Shown here: positions 53,390 to 61,984 of the stretch, piece by piece
Numbering within the stretch: the first letter of the stretch is position 1
Layout: the number at the start of each line of letters is the position of its first letter
From: Acidimicrobiales bacterium
GTDB taxonomy: Bacteria; Actinomycetota; Acidimicrobiia; Acidimicrobiales; Bog-793
Length of the DNA stretch: 64,000 bases
Direction of reading: 5' to 3'
Assembly: GCA_035294085.1 (NCBI GenBank)
Contig: DATGLP010000023.1
Location: 98,661 to 162,660 of the forward strand
Made by a program: the position numbers and the translations under genes
The notes under the pieces: generated by a model
What the model was told of the DNA's origin: nothing
Seen by the model: only the letters and a program-made list of their open reading frames with translations
Database searches by the model: none

Positions 53390-53403
53390 GGGCCGAAGGT
53401 CAC
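53390..53403. promoter_or_regulatory. DosR-like palindromic box C
   Basis: GGGCCGAAGGTCAC (reverse complement GTGACCTTCGGCCC) between the receiver gene (minus) and amidase gene (plus), well placed to control either. TTGACG follows directly on the plus strand. Confidence 0.5.
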
Positions 53404-53448
53404 TTGACGCCCGGCGCCCGGCGCGCTGCGACGTGCTTGACTCTCGGC

Positions 53449-54681
53449 GTGGGTGGCGAGCGGCCGCCGGACGAGCTCGGGGCGTTCGTCGTCGGGCCGC
53501 GCCCGATCGCGAGCGGCGCGGCCGGCGGCCCGCTCGCCGGCCGGCGCTTCGCGGTGAAGGACCTGTTCGACGTGGCAGGGCTCGCGACGGGCGCGGGCAA
53601 CCCCGACTTCCTCGCCGACGCCCCGATCGCGACGCGCCACGCTCCGGCGGTCTCGGCGCTCCTCGCCGCCGGGGCCGACCTCGTCGGCAAGACGGTGACC
53701 GACGAGCTCGCCTACAGCCTCTCGGGGACGAACGTCCACTACGGGACGCCGCGCAACCCCGCGGCCCCCGGCCGCGTCCCCGGAGGGTCCTCGAGCGGCT
53801 CGGCGTCGGCGGTCGCCGGGCGCGTCGTGGACTTCGCCCTCGGCACCGACACCGGCGGGTCCATCCGGGTCCCCGCCTCCTACTGCGGGATCTGCGGGCT
53901 GCGGCCGTCGCACGGTGCGGTGAGCTGCGAGGGCGTCGTGCCGCTCGCTCCGAGCTTCGACACGGTCGGCCTGCTCGCCGCCGACGGGAGGATGCTCGAG
54001 GCGGCCTTCGAGGCGCTGCTCGCCGGCGCGCCCGGCCCGCTCGAGCGGCGCGGCCGGCAGCACCGCCCCGACCGCCTCGACGAGCTGCGTCGCCTCGTCG
54101 TCCTCGACGAGCTCGACGCGCTCGTCGAGGAGGAGAGCCGCGAACCGCTCGCCGCCGCCGTCGAGGACCTCGCCGCCCTCCTCGGCGCCGAGGTCGTCGC
54201 CGTCCGCCTCGGCGACGACCTCGTCGAGCGAGCCCGCCAGGCGTTCCGCACGCTCCAGATGCGCGAGGCCTGGCGAAGCCACGGCGCGTGGATCGGCGAG
54301 CGCCACCCGCGCCTCGGGCCCGGCGTCGCCGCCCGCTTCGCCGCCGCGGCGCGAGTCAGCGCCGAGCAGGCAGCAGAGGCGTCGCTCGTGCGCGAGGAGG
54401 TGCGGGCACGCCTGGTCGCGCTGCTCGGCGAGGACGCCCTCCTCGCCCAGGCCGCCGCCTGCGGCCCGGCGCCGCTGCTCGACGAGGCGCGCGAGGCGAA
54501 GGAGGCGGGGCGCTGGCGGACCCTCGGGCTCACCGCGCCGGCCGGGCTGGCCGGCGCGCCGGTCGTCGCGCTGCCGCTCGTGCGCGCCGGCGGCCTCCCG
54601 CTCGGGCTCGCCCTCGTCGGCCTCCCCGGCGACGACGAGCTGCTCGCCGACCTCGCGGCGCGCGCCGTGCCCCCGGGGTAG
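53449..54681 (+). CDS. Amidase signature family protein
   Basis: A 410-residue amidase. The catalytic Lys is in RRFAVKDLFDVAG (~40), the Gly/Ser loop is VPGGSSSGSASAVAG (~104), and the nucleophile region is LGTDTGGSIRVPASYCGICGLRPS (~128). Shorter than GatA (~480), it resembles the AtzF/indoleacetamide hydrolase-like solo amidases. The substrate is unknown. The GTG at 53449 gives a start just before the conserved fold; the much longer frame upstream is antisense shadow of the kinase. Confidence 0.88.
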   Translation: MGGERPPDELGAFVVGPRPIASGAAGGPLAGRRFAVKDLFDVAGLATGAGNPDFLADAPIATRHAPAVSALLAAGADLVGKTVTDELAYSLSGTNVHYGTPRNPAAPGRVPGGSSSGSASAVAGRVVDFALGTDTGGSIRVPASYCGICGLRPSHGAVSCEGVVPLAPSFDTVGLLAADGRMLEAAFEALLAGAPGPLERRGRQHRPDRLDELRRLVVLDELDALVEEESREPLAAAVEDLAALLGAEVVAVRLGDDLVERARQAFRTLQMREAWRSHGAWIGERHPRLGPGVAARFAAAARVSAEQAAEASLVREEVRARLVALLGEDALLAQAAACGPAPLLDEAREAKEAGRWRTLGLTAPAGLAGAPVVALPLVRAGGLPLGLALVGLPGDDELLADLAARAVPPG

Positions 54682-54718
54682 CCAGCCGCCACCGGGCGCC
54701 GGCGCGCCGGGGCGGCGG

Positions 54719-54724
54719 TAGGGT
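54719..54724 (+). promoter_or_regulatory. -10 box of a probable leaderless ctaG transcript
   Basis: TAGGGT, 8 bases, ATG at 54733. Confidence 0.45.
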
Positions 54725-54732
54725 CGAAGGTG

Positions 54733-55638
54733 ATGTGGTTCGCCGCGGCGGCTTCCTCTCCCGTTCGCCTCGGGCAGCTGCTCACCGGCTGGCAGCACGA
54801 CGCCGGCTCACTCACCGCCCTCGCGGTGCTCGCCGCGCTCGGCGCTGCCTACGCGGCGGGCGTCCATCGCCTGGCGCGGCGCAAGCGACGCTGGTCGCCC
54901 TGGCGCAGCGCCGCCTTCGGCGCCGGCCTCGTGCTCGTCGAGCTCGCCGTGGGCTCGGGCATCGCGAGCTACGACGACTCCGTGTTCACGGTGCACGTCG
55001 TCCAGCACCTGCTGCTCATGAACGCCGCGCCCCCGCTGCTCGCCCTCGGGGCGCCGATCACCCTCCTCCTGCAGGCGACACGCCGGCGGACGACGAGCCG
55101 GCTCCTGCGCGTCCTGCACTCGCGCCCGGTCGAGCTCCTCACCCATCCGCTCGTCGCCTTCGGCGTCGCGACCGCCACGATGTACGCCTACTTCCTGACC
55201 CCGCTGTACGGCGCCTCGCTGCGCCATCCGGTGCTCCACGACGCGACCCACCTCGTGTTCCTCCTCGCCGGCTGCCTGTACTGGTGGCTCGTCGTCGGCC
55301 TCGACCCCATCCCGCACCGGCTCGGGCACGCAGCGAGGATGGGCTACCTCGGCCTCGGCATCCCCCTCGCGTCCTTCCTCGGCGTGGCGATCCTCAACAT
55401 GGCGCACCCCATCGCGCCCGAGCACACCCTCGCCGACACCCGCGCCGGCGGGGGCGTGCTGTGGGGGTTCTCCGAGCTGTTCACCGTCGCGGCGCTGGCG
55501 GTGATCTTCCTGCAGTGGGTGCGCGAAGAGGACCGCCGCGCGGCGCGCGAGGACCGCCGCCTCGACGCGGTCGCCGCGGCCGAGGCCGTCGTCGCCGCGG
55601 CCGCCGAGCGCCTCGGGGAGCACCCCGAGGAGCTCTGA
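54733..55638 (+). CDS. ctaG: Cytochrome c oxidase assembly factor CtaG (Caa3 type)
   Basis: A 301-residue membrane protein with about seven helices. Diagnostic blocks are SYDDSVFTVHVVQHLLLMNAAPPLLALGAP, HPLVAFGVATATMYAYFLTPLY, HPVLHDATHLVFLLAGCLYWWLVVGLDP and a charged C-terminal tail. The conserved histidines in VQHLLLM and DATHLVF probably bind copper for caa3-type oxidase assembly. A GTG three bases earlier is an alternative start. Confidence 0.92.
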   Translation: MWFAAAASSPVRLGQLLTGWQHDAGSLTALAVLAALGAAYAAGVHRLARRKRRWSPWRSAAFGAGLVLVELAVGSGIASYDDSVFTVHVVQHLLLMNAAPPLLALGAPITLLLQATRRRTTSRLLRVLHSRPVELLTHPLVAFGVATATMYAYFLTPLYGASLRHPVLHDATHLVFLLAGCLYWWLVVGLDPIPHRLGHAARMGYLGLGIPLASFLGVAILNMAHPIAPEHTLADTRAGGGVLWGFSELFTVAALAVIFLQWVREEDRRAAREDRRLDAVAAAEAVVAAAAERLGEHPEEL

Positions 55639-55713
55639 GCGCGCCGCGCGCTCGCGACCGGGGCCGGCCCGCCACGGGTGCGCCCTCCGCTCGCCGCCGG
55701 CCGGAGCGGCGCC

Positions 55714-56481
55714 TCAGCGTGCCGTGTACCCGCCGTCGATGACGAGCTCGCTGCCGGTCACGAACTTCGACTCGTCGGACGCGAGGTAGAGGATGCCGTA
55801 GGCGATGTCGTCGGGTTCGCCCATGTGCCCGATCGGGTGGAGCGCGTCGATCGCCTGGCGACCCTGCTCGACGTCGCCCTGCTCGGCGAGGAAGTGCTCG
55901 ACCATCGGCGTCCAGATGAACCCGGGGTGCACCGAGTTCACCCGAATGTTGTCCGCCGCGTACAGCAGGGCGTCCGTCTTGCTCATGAGCCGCACGCCGC
56001 CCTTCGCCGCGTGGTACGGCGGCGCATCGGGCGCGCCGATCAGCCCGTAGATCGACGAGAGGTTGACGATGCTCCCGCCGCCGTTCCGCCGCAGGTGCGG
56101 GATGGCGTGCTTCGTGCACAGGAAGACGCCCGTCAGGTTGATCGAGATGACGCGGTTCCACTCCTCGAGGGCGATCTCGTGCGTGGGCTTGTTGACCCCG
56201 GAGATCCCGGCGTTGTTGACGAGGACGTCGAGGTGGTCGTAGGTGTCGACCACCTCGCCGAAGACCTGCGCCACCTCGTGCTCGTCGCTCGTGTCGAGGT
56301 GCCAGTAGCGTGCCTCGCCGCCTTCGCTCGCGATGGCCTTGACCGTGTCGTGGCCCGCTTCGTCCTGCACGTCGGTGACCGCGACGGCTGCGCCCTCCCG
56401 GGCGAGCAGGAGCGCCGCGGCACGGCCGATCCCCGACGCCGCGCCCGTGACGATCGCCACCTTCCCCTCGACCCGACCCAT
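55714..56481 (-). CDS. Short-chain dehydrogenase/reductase
   Basis: A 255-residue classical SDR. The cofactor loop is VTGAASGIGRA (~12), followed by LVNNAGISG, catalytic Ser in NLSSIYGLIG, and YHAAK (Tyr/Lys), ending FVTGSELVIDGGYTA. An Asp after beta-2 (VTDVQDEAG) suggests NAD(H) preference. Substrate unknown. ATG 56481 has GGGAGGCAGCC before it. It is convergent with ctaG across a 75-base gap holding a CCGCTC...GAGCGG inverted repeat (55687-55709). Confidence 0.93.
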   Translation of the reverse strand: MGRVEGKVAIVTGAASGIGRAAALLLAREGAAVAVTDVQDEAGHDTVKAIASEGGEARYWHLDTSDEHEVAQVFGEVVDTYDHLDVLVNNAGISGVNKPTHEIALEEWNRVISINLTGVFLCTKHAIPHLRRNGGGSIVNLSSIYGLIGAPDAPPYHAAKGGVRLMSKTDALLYAADNIRVNSVHPGFIWTPMVEHFLAEQGDVEQGRQAIDALHPIGHMGEPDDIAYGILYLASDESKFVTGSELVIDGGYTAR

Positions 56482-56574
56482 GGCTGCCTCCCTGTGCCGA
56501 CACCGCCGCTGCCGCCCGTGACCTCGCGGTCGCGGGGCGATGCCCATGCAAGCAGCGCCACGGCCGGCCCGGCA

Positions 56575-56588
56575 GAGCCGAAGGTCCC
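56575..56588. promoter_or_regulatory. DosR-like palindromic box D
   Basis: GAGCCGAAGGTCCC (reverse complement GGGACCTTCGGCTC), 94 bases before the start of the SDR gene. Confidence 0.4.
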
Positions 56589-56675
56589 CTCACCGGTCCT
56601 CCCGGTCGGCGCACGGCGGCGCCGGCGGGTGCCCGTCGGCGAGGCTCGCAGCGCCGAGCGCTCGCGCTCGCCCGG

Positions 56676-57287
56676 CTACGACAGCGGTGCGGAGGCTTCC
56701 TCGCGCTCGAGCCGTCGCGTGCGCAGGCGGTGCCCGACGAAGGCAGCGATCGCCACGACGGCGAGGGCGACGAGCACGTAGCCGGCGAGCGAGAACCCGT
56801 GCACGACCGAGTGCCAGGCGCTGCCGAGCGCCCGGCCGGCGGCGGTCACCGCGACGACGTAGCAGGCGGTGCCGACGAGGCTGAGCACCCCGAAGCGCAC
56901 CGCCGGCATGTCCGCGATGCCGGCGACGACCGACGTGAACGAGCGGAGGATCGGCATCGCCCGGCCGACGAGCACGGCCACCTCGCCACGTCCCGACAGC
57001 CACCGCTCCGCCCGGTCGAGGTCCGCGTTCGTGAGGAGCACGTAGCGGCCGACGCGCTCGACGAGCGGGCGACCGCCGAAGCGCCCGATCCCGTAGGCGG
57101 CGAGCGAGCCGGCGAGCTCTGCCAGCGTGCCGATCACGAGGACGGCGACGAAGCTCAGCCGGTGCTCGTAGACGAGGAAGCCGGCGAAGCCGAAGGTGAT
57201 CTCCGAGGGGATCGGCACGCAGCACGCCTCGACGAACGCGAACAGCACGAGCGCGCCGTAGCCGGCGTGCGAGAGGAAGGACTCCAC
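56676..57287 (-). CDS. DedA-family membrane protein
   Basis: A 203-residue member of the DedA/VTT family. It begins GYGALVLFAFVEACCVPIPSEITFGFAGFL (the E...PiPsE motif) and contains GSLAAYGIGRFGGR and the FxGRxxPxxR-like VGRAMPILRSFTSVVAG. Four to five helices plus a basic C-terminus. These proteins act as lipid scramblases or in membrane-potential upkeep. A TACAAC box 7 bases before the GTG could be its -10. Confidence 0.92.
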   Translation of the reverse strand: MESFLSHAGYGALVLFAFVEACCVPIPSEITFGFAGFLVYEHRLSFVAVLVIGTLAELAGSLAAYGIGRFGGRPLVERVGRYVLLTNADLDRAERWLSGRGEVAVLVGRAMPILRSFTSVVAGIADMPAVRFGVLSLVGTACYVVAVTAAGRALGSAWHSVVHGFSLAGYVLVALAVVAIAAFVGHRLRTRRLEREEASAPLS

Positions 57288-57348
57288 GCCCGAAGTTGTA
57301 GCCGATGGCGCGCTCGCACGGCGGTCACCGCCTCGCGGCGGCGCTCGC

Positions 57349-57354
57349 TAAGGT
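57349..57354 (+). promoter_or_regulatory. -10 box of a probable leaderless hydrolase transcript
   Basis: TAAGGT, 5 bases, GTG at 57360. Confidence 0.4.
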
Positions 57355-57359
57355 GGCTC

Positions 57360-58205
57360 GTGCCCTCTCGGGACGTCCTCGCGACCGACGGCACGCGCCT
57401 TTCGGTCCACGATCTCGGAGGCAGCGGCCGGCCGCTCCTCCTCGTCCACGCCACCGGCTTCCACGCGCGCGCCTACGCACCGCTCGCCAGCCACCTCGCC
57501 CGCCACGCCCACGTCTACGGCCTCGACCTGCGGGCCCACGGCGCCTCCGACCGCTCGGCGGCCGGCGACCTCGAGTGGAGCCGCTTCGGCGAGGACGTCC
57601 TCGCCGCCCTCGGGGGCCTCGCCCTCGAGCGGCCGATCGGCGTCGGCCACTCCTGCGGCGGTGCCGCGCTCGTCCTCGCCGAGCTCGCCCGGCCGAAGAG
57701 CTTCGCGCTCTTGTACCTGTTCGAGCCCATGGTCATCCCGGCCCCGGCGCGCCGGCGTGCCGGCGTCGAGCGCCTCGCCGACCAGGCGCGGCACCGCCGT
57801 GCACGCTTCGCGACGCGCGCCGAGGCCCTCGAGCGCTACGCGTCCCGGGCGCCGCTCGCCGTCCTCGATCGCGCCTGCCTCGCCGCCTACGTCGAGCACG
57901 GCTTCGTCGACTCCCCCGACGGTGGCGTCGTGCTCGCCTGCGACCCCGAGGACGAGGCGCGCGTCTTCGAGGCGGCCCTCCGCTGCCAGGTCGACGAGCG
58001 CCTCGGCGAGCTCGACTGCCCGGTCGTGGTCGCCTTCGGGTCCTCGAGCGACCGGTTCTCGCGCGACGTGGCCGCGGCGACGGCGGCCGGCATCGACGGT
58101 GCCGTCCTCGCCGCCGTCGACGGCGTCGGCCACTTCGGTCCGCTCGAGGATCCCGCTCGCGTCGCCGGCTCGATCGTCGCAGCGATCGAGGCAGCTCGCG
58201 CCTAG
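57360..58205 (+). CDS. Alpha/beta hydrolase
   Basis: A 281-residue alpha/beta hydrolase-fold protein. It has the oxyanion segment [14 protein letters not shown], the nucleophile elbow [15 protein letters not shown] (~99), acid region [12 protein letters not shown] and the catalytic His in [13 protein letters not shown]. Esterase, epoxide hydrolase or haloperoxidase-like activities are all possible. The GTG was chosen for its -10 box and because the fold begins [16 protein letters not shown]. The stop codon TAG doubles as part of the next gene's -10 box. Confidence 0.88.
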   Translation: MPSRDVLATDGTRLSVHDLGGSGRPLLLVHATGFHARAYAPLASHLARHAHVYGLDLRAHGASDRSAAGDLEWSRFGEDVLAALGGLALERPIGVGHSCGGAALVLAELARPKSFALLYLFEPMVIPAPARRRAGVERLADQARHRRARFATRAEALERYASRAPLAVLDRACLAAYVEHGFVDSPDGGVVLACDPEDEARVFEAALRCQVDERLGELDCPVVVAFGSSSDRFSRDVAAATAAGIDGAVLAAVDGVGHFGPLEDPARVAGSIVAAIEAARA

Positions 58206-58208
58206 CCT
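58203..58208 (+). promoter_or_regulatory. -10 box of a probable leaderless nuclease transcript
   Basis: TAGCCT, 8 bases, ATG at 58217. The box starts on the stop codon of the hydrolase gene. Confidence 0.45.
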
Positions 58209-58216
58209 CTCGGCCG

Positions 58217-59035
58217 ATGCGCCTCGCGCCGCCGGTCACGCTCACCCCGTCGAAGCTCGGGAGGTTCGCGTCCTGCCCGCTCGCCTTCCGCTTCGCCTAC
58301 GTCGACGGCCTCGAGGAGCCGCCGACGCCCGCACAGGTGCGGGGGACGCTCGTGCACCGCAGCCTCCAGCGCTTCTTCGGCGACGTCCCCGCCCCAGCTC
58401 GCTCGCCGGCCCGCCTCGCGGCGGCGCTCGCCGCGGCGAGCGAGGAGCCCGAGGCTCGCGGCGCGCTCGACGAGCTCGGCCTCGACGCGACGGCGAGAGC
58501 CCGCCTCCTTCGCGAGGCGGGCGAGCTGCTCGAGCGCTACCTCGAGCTCGAGGACCCGACGACCGTGCACCCCATCGGGCTCGAGCTCGACCTGCGCGTC
58601 GAGGTCGACGGCGTCGTCCTGCGCGGCATCATCGACCGCCTCGACCTCGCGGCGGACGGGGGGCTCGTCGTCGTCGACTACAAGACCGGACGGGCGCCGC
58701 GCCCCGAGCGGTCCAGGTCGCGCCTGCTCGGCGTCCTGTTCTACGCGTACCTCTGCGAGCAGCTGCTCGGGCGACGGCCCAGCGAGATCCGCCTGCTCTA
58801 CCTGGCCGACCAGGTCGTCGTGGCCGAGACCCCGACCGCCCAGTCGATGCGGGGCCTGCGCCAGCGCGCGCTCGCGGCGTGGGCCGCGATCGAACGAGCC
58901 TGCGAGGCCGGAGACTTCCGGCCCCGCCCGTCGCCCCTGTGCCGCTACTGCGCCTTCCAGGAGCGCTGCCCCGCCCAGGCGGCGGTCTCGGCGGGCGCGG
59001 GCGTCGAGCCCCGACCGCTCGGCGCGGGCCGGTAG
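58217..59035 (+). CDS. RecB-family PD-(D/E)XK nuclease with Fe-S cysteines
   Basis: A 272-residue nuclease of the PDDEXK_1/Cas4-AddB type. It starts [24 protein letters not shown], followed by [35 protein letters not shown] (Asp and DYK catalytic residues, ~140-155) and the C-terminal cluster [12 protein letters not shown]. The four Cys (one near residue 20 and three at the end) fit a 4Fe-4S cluster. Stand-alone proteins like this occur in actinobacterial DNA repair. No cas genes are nearby. Confidence 0.88.
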   Translation: MRLAPPVTLTPSKLGRFASCPLAFRFAYVDGLEEPPTPAQVRGTLVHRSLQRFFGDVPAPARSPARLAAALAAASEEPEARGALDELGLDATARARLLREAGELLERYLELEDPTTVHPIGLELDLRVEVDGVVLRGIIDRLDLAADGGLVVVDYKTGRAPRPERSRSRLLGVLFYAYLCEQLLGRRPSEIRLLYLADQVVVAETPTAQSMRGLRQRALAAWAAIERACEAGDFRPRPSPLCRYCAFQERCPAQAAVSAGAGVEPRPLGAGR

Positions 59036-59038
59036 CCT
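59033..59038 (+). promoter_or_regulatory. -10 box of a probable leaderless PAP2 transcript
   Basis: TAGCCT, 9 bases, GTG at 59048. Confidence 0.4.
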
Positions 59039-59047
59039 CGCGCCGAC

Positions 59048-59581
59048 GTGACCCGGGAGCTCGTTGCCGCCTTCGACGCGCGCGCCGACGCGCTGTTCGC
59101 CCGCCTGCGGGGACGCCCGCTCGCCGACCGCGTCTTCTACACCGCCTCGGCACTCGGGGACTTCGGCCTCATCTGGGTCGTCTTCGCCCTCCTCCGGGCG
59201 CTGCGCGGCGGGCGGACGAACGAGCGGGCCGCGCTGCGCGCCATCGTCGCGACCGGGGTCGAGTCGCTGCTCGTCAACCTGGTCGTGAAGTCGCTCTTCT
59301 CGAGGCGTCGGCCCGCCGTGGTCCACGACCACCCGCTGCCGCTGCGCCAGCCGCTCTCGTCGAGCTTCCCCTCCGGTCACGCCACCGCGGCCTTCTGCGG
59401 CGCCACGCTGCTCGCCGAGGGCGACCGCCTCGCCCCCGCCTACCTCGCGACCGCCGCGATCGTCGCCGCGAGCCGCGTCTACGTCCGCATCCACCACGCC
59501 TCGGACGTCGTGGCCGGCGTCGCGGTCGGGCTCGCGCTCGGCGCCCTCGGCCGGCGCCTCGCGCCGCTCGGACGGCGGTGA
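59048..59581 (+). CDS. PAP2-family lipid phosphatase-like protein
   Basis: A 177-residue PAP2 protein with the three phosphatase motifs: KSLFSRRRP (KxxxxxxRP, ~80), [12 protein letters not shown] (PSGH, ~107) and [16 protein letters not shown] (SRxxxxxHxxxD, ~145). Several hydrophobic helices suggest a membrane enzyme acting on phosphatidic acid or polyprenyl diphosphate. It is monocistronic by layout. Confidence 0.9.
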   Translation: MTRELVAAFDARADALFARLRGRPLADRVFYTASALGDFGLIWVVFALLRALRGGRTNERAALRAIVATGVESLLVNLVVKSLFSRRRPAVVHDHPLPLRQPLSSSFPSGHATAAFCGATLLAEGDRLAPAYLATAAIVAASRVYVRIHHASDVVAGVAVGLALGALGRRLAPLGRR

Positions 59582-59608
59582 GGGCCGCAGGCGAGCCGGC
59601 AGCGCCGC

Positions 59609-59614
59609 TACGAT
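59609..59614 (+). promoter_or_regulatory. -10 box of purE
   Basis: TACGAT 26 bases before the ATG, with AGGAGGAG at 59630-59637 between. In contrast to its neighbours, purE has a leader and a strong ribosome site. Confidence 0.4.
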
Positions 59615-59640
59615 CCCGCCCACCGTCACGAGGAGGAGCG

Positions 59641-60132
59641 ATGCGCGTCGCGATCGTCATGGGGAGCGACTCGGACGAGCCGAAGATGCGTCCGGCGGCC
59701 GAGGTGCTCGGCGAGCTGGAGATCGACTGGGAGATGCGGGTGCTCTCCGCGCACCGAACCCCCGACGAGACGCTCGCCTACGCGCGCGGGGCGAGGGACG
59801 CCGGCATCCGGGTCATCATCGCCGGCGCGGGCGGTGCCGCCCACCTGCCCGGGGTCGTCGCCGCCGTCACGCCGCTGCCGGTGATCGGCGTCCCGATCGC
59901 CCTCCCCAACCTCGACGGCCTCGACTCGCTGCTGTCCATCGCCCAGATGCCCTCGGGGGTCCCGGTCGCGACCGTGGCGATCGACGGCGCCCGCAACGCC
60001 GGGCTCCTCGCGGCGCGCATCCTCGGCACCGGCGACGACGCCGTCCTCGCACGCGTCTCGGCCTACCAGCAGCGCCTCGGGGAGCAGGTACGCGCGAAGG
60101 ACGCCGCCTTGCAGGCGCGCCTGGGACGGTGA
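59641..60132 (+). CDS. purE: N5-carboxyaminoimidazole ribonucleotide mutase PurE
   Basis: A 163-residue enzyme of de novo purine synthesis. It shows [80 protein letters not shown] and [13 protein letters not shown], all canonical. The H in SAHRTP is the catalytic His. The usual partner purK is not adjacent. Class I (mutase) is favoured by the motif pattern, but the class should be checked. Confidence 0.95.
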   Translation: MRVAIVMGSDSDEPKMRPAAEVLGELEIDWEMRVLSAHRTPDETLAYARGARDAGIRVIIAGAGGAAHLPGVVAAVTPLPVIGVPIALPNLDGLDSLLSIAQMPSGVPVATVAIDGARNAGLLAARILGTGDDAVLARVSAYQQRLGEQVRAKDAALQARLGR

Positions 60133-60152
60133 GCGCGTCCCGCAGCGGACGC

Positions 60153-60158
60153 TAGCGT
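60153..60158 (+). promoter_or_regulatory. -10 box of a probable leaderless transcript, inside a palindrome
   Basis: TAGCGT, 7 bases, GTG at 60166. The box is part of a perfect 12-base palindrome, GACGCTAGCGTC (60148-60159), which might also be an operator. Confidence 0.4.
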
Positions 60159-60165
60159 CGCGACG

Positions 60166-61017
60166 GTGAGCCTTGCCGCCGAGCGCCTCGGCCTCGAGAG
60201 CGACGCACGGGTGCTCATCGTCTCGTGCGCCGGCCTCGGCTTCTCGCACGCGACCAACCTCGCCGTCTACGACGCGCTGCGCCGGGGGGCGGCCACCTCG
60301 GCCACGCTCCTCGTCCCCGCGCCCTGGTCGCGCGCCGCGGCGGCCGGCTACCGCGGCGAGGACGTCGGCGTCCAGCTGACGCTCAACGCCGAGCACGACC
60401 TGTACCGCTGGGGGCCGATCACCCACGCCCCCTCGCTCCTCGACGGCGACGGCGGCTTCCCGCGGACGGTGGCCGACGTCTGGGACCACGCCGATCTCGA
60501 CGAGGTGCGCCGCGAGTGGCGCGCCCAGCTCGAGCGCGCCGTGCTGTGGGGGTTCGACGTCAGCCACCTCGCCACCCACCTCGACGGCGTCGAGCTCAAG
60601 CCGGAGTTCTTCGACGTCTACCTCGACCTCGCCGAGGAGCTGCGCCTGCCGGTGCGACTGCCCGCAGCCGACCACGAGCGCCTCGTCGGCTTCCCCTTCC
60701 GCGCGCTCGCCGCCGAACGCGGCGTCCTCGCCCCCGACCGGTTGCTCCCCGCCTCGGCGCTCGGCGCCACGCGCGAGGCGATCGACGCCGCCCTCGCGAC
60801 GCTCGGCCCGGGGTGCACCGAGGTCACGCTCCGCCCCGCCGTCGACACGCCGGAGCTACGCGCCGCCACGGACGACTGGGCCGGCCGAGTCGCCGAGCAC
60901 GAGCTCGCCTGCCGCGGCGAGCTCGCCGAGGCGGCGCGGGCCGCGGGCGTCAGGCTCCTCGGCTACCGCGACCTGCGGGCGGCGATGCGCTCGGCACGAG
61001 CCGCTTCTCGAAGGTGA
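60166..61017 (+). CDS. YdjC/ChbG-like deacetylase family protein with altered metal site
   Basis: A 283-residue protein with the YdjC fold order: VLIVSCAGLGFSHATNLAVYDALRRG, VGVQLTLNAEHDLYRWGP, VSHLATHLDGVELKPEFFDVYLDLAEEL. In active ChbG proteins these segments read NADDxG, GxHxxLT and THxDxHxH. Here the Asp pair is CAG, the His of the second motif is Gln, and the last His is missing (HLDGVEL). The metal site therefore looks broken, or rebuilt. The 3' end overlaps the convergent GNAT gene by 68 bases. Confidence 0.75.
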   Translation: MSLAAERLGLESDARVLIVSCAGLGFSHATNLAVYDALRRGAATSATLLVPAPWSRAAAAGYRGEDVGVQLTLNAEHDLYRWGPITHAPSLLDGDGGFPRTVADVWDHADLDEVRREWRAQLERAVLWGFDVSHLATHLDGVELKPEFFDVYLDLAEELRLPVRLPAADHERLVGFPFRALAAERGVLAPDRLLPASALGATREAIDAALATLGPGCTEVTLRPAVDTPELRAATDDWAGRVAEHELACRGELAEAARAAGVRLLGYRDLRAAMRSARAASRR

Positions 61018-61528
61018 CGACCTCCCCGCCGTAGCGGAGGTCGCCGGGGATGCGCTCGTAGCCGGCGGCGACGTAGCAGGCGACGGCGGCCTCCTGGCGC
61101 GCGCCGGTGCTGAGCACGACGCGCCGGTAGCCGAGGGTGGCGGCGCGGCGCTCGAGCGCGGCGACGAGCGCCGTCGCGACGCCGCGCCGGCGGTGCTCGG
61201 GCTCCACCCAGATGCGCTTCAGCTCGCAGGACCCGCGCTCGCCGGGCACGTCACGCAGGCCGCCGCAGCCGATCGCCTCGCGACCGCGCCTCGCGACGAG
61301 GAAGGCGCCCCGCGGTGGCGCGAAGGCGGCGGGGTCGAGCGGGGCGAAGCCGCCGGCCGCCTGGTAGCAGGCCTCGAGGTAGGCGACGGCGTGCGCGAGC
61401 AGCGTGCGCGCCGTCGGCGACTCGACGTCGAGCTCGACGATCGCCAGACCGGGCGCGCCGCCCGGGCGGGGGCCGCCGGCGAGCGGCTGCCTGGAAGGGC
61501 GGTCAGTAGTAGCGGGGGACGTACGCAC
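60950..61528 (-). CDS. GNAT-family N-acetyltransferase
   Basis: A 192-residue acetyltransferase. The GNAT core is FLVARRGREAIGCGGLRDVPG, then CELKRIWVEPEHRRRGVATALVAALERRAATLGYRRVVLSTG with the acetyl-CoA loop RRRGVA (~115), then AVACYVAAGYERI. The acceptor is unknown. The GTG start lies inside the end of the nifU-like gene (26-base overlap), so the two form an operon. Confidence 0.88.
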   Translation of the reverse strand: MRTSPATTDRPSRQPLAGGPRPGGAPGLAIVELDVESPTARTLLAHAVAYLEACYQAAGGFAPLDPAAFAPPRGAFLVARRGREAIGCGGLRDVPGERGSCELKRIWVEPEHRRRGVATALVAALERRAATLGYRRVVLSTGARQEAAVACYVAAGYERIPGDLRYGGEVVTFEKRLVPSASPPAGRGSRGA

Positions 61529-61880
61529 CTCGGCCGGCGGCCATGCTCTCGAAGGGGTCCACCGTCTCGTCGACGCCCCCGCGCACCTCGGTGACCCAGG
61601 GGAGCCGCTCCTTCAGCAGCCGCTCCACGCCGCCTTGGAGGGTGGTCGCGGAGATGGCGCACGAGCCGCACGCCCCCTGCAGCTGGACCTCGACCACGCC
61701 AGCCGCGTAGTCGACGTCGACGAGCTCGAGGTCGCCACCGTCCATCTGCACGGCCGGGCGCATCAGCTCGATGAGCTCGGCGAGCGCCTGGCGACGAGCG
61801 GCGAGCTCGGCTGGCTCGAGGCCCGCCGCCTCGTCGGCTGCCTCGGGACCCGCTCCCGTCGCGCCTGCTCGCTCGCCCAC
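61503..61880 (-). CDS. NifU-like Fe-S scaffold protein
   Basis: A 125-residue protein with a NifU C-terminal domain: RPAVQMDGGDLELVDVDYAAGVVEVQLQGACGSCAISATTLQGGVERLLKERLP. The CxxC in GACGSCAIS (~77-80) binds a 4Fe-4S cluster. A ~25-residue acidic/Ala leader precedes it. GAGGAGG lies 7 bases before the GTG. It is probably a late Fe-S carrier; the nearby RecB-like nuclease and other Fe-S proteins could be clients, but nothing links them. Confidence 0.9.
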   Translation of the reverse strand: MGERAGATGAGPEAADEAAGLEPAELAARRQALAELIELMRPAVQMDGGDLELVDVDYAAGVVEVQLQGACGSCAISATTLQGGVERLLKERLPWVTEVRGGVDETVDPFESMAAGRGAYVPRYY

Positions 61881-61972
61881 CGGCGCACCTCCTCGCCTCG
61901 CTCGTTCCCCGCCCCGACGACCCACGCCGGGCGCTCCCGGGCGGCACCGGCGCCCTCGGCCCGGCAGCGCCC

Positions 61973-61978
61973 TAGGAT
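61973..61978 (+). promoter_or_regulatory. -10 box of a probable leaderless nucleotidyltransferase transcript
   Basis: TAGGAT, 6 bases, GTG at 61985. Confidence 0.45.
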
Positions 61979-61984
61979 GCTCCC

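Noticed and set aside
58217..59035. Cas4-like nuclease as a sign of a CRISPR system
   Set aside because: The Cys pattern and fold are shared by stand-alone RecB-like proteins; no repeats, spacers or other cas genes are in the window.
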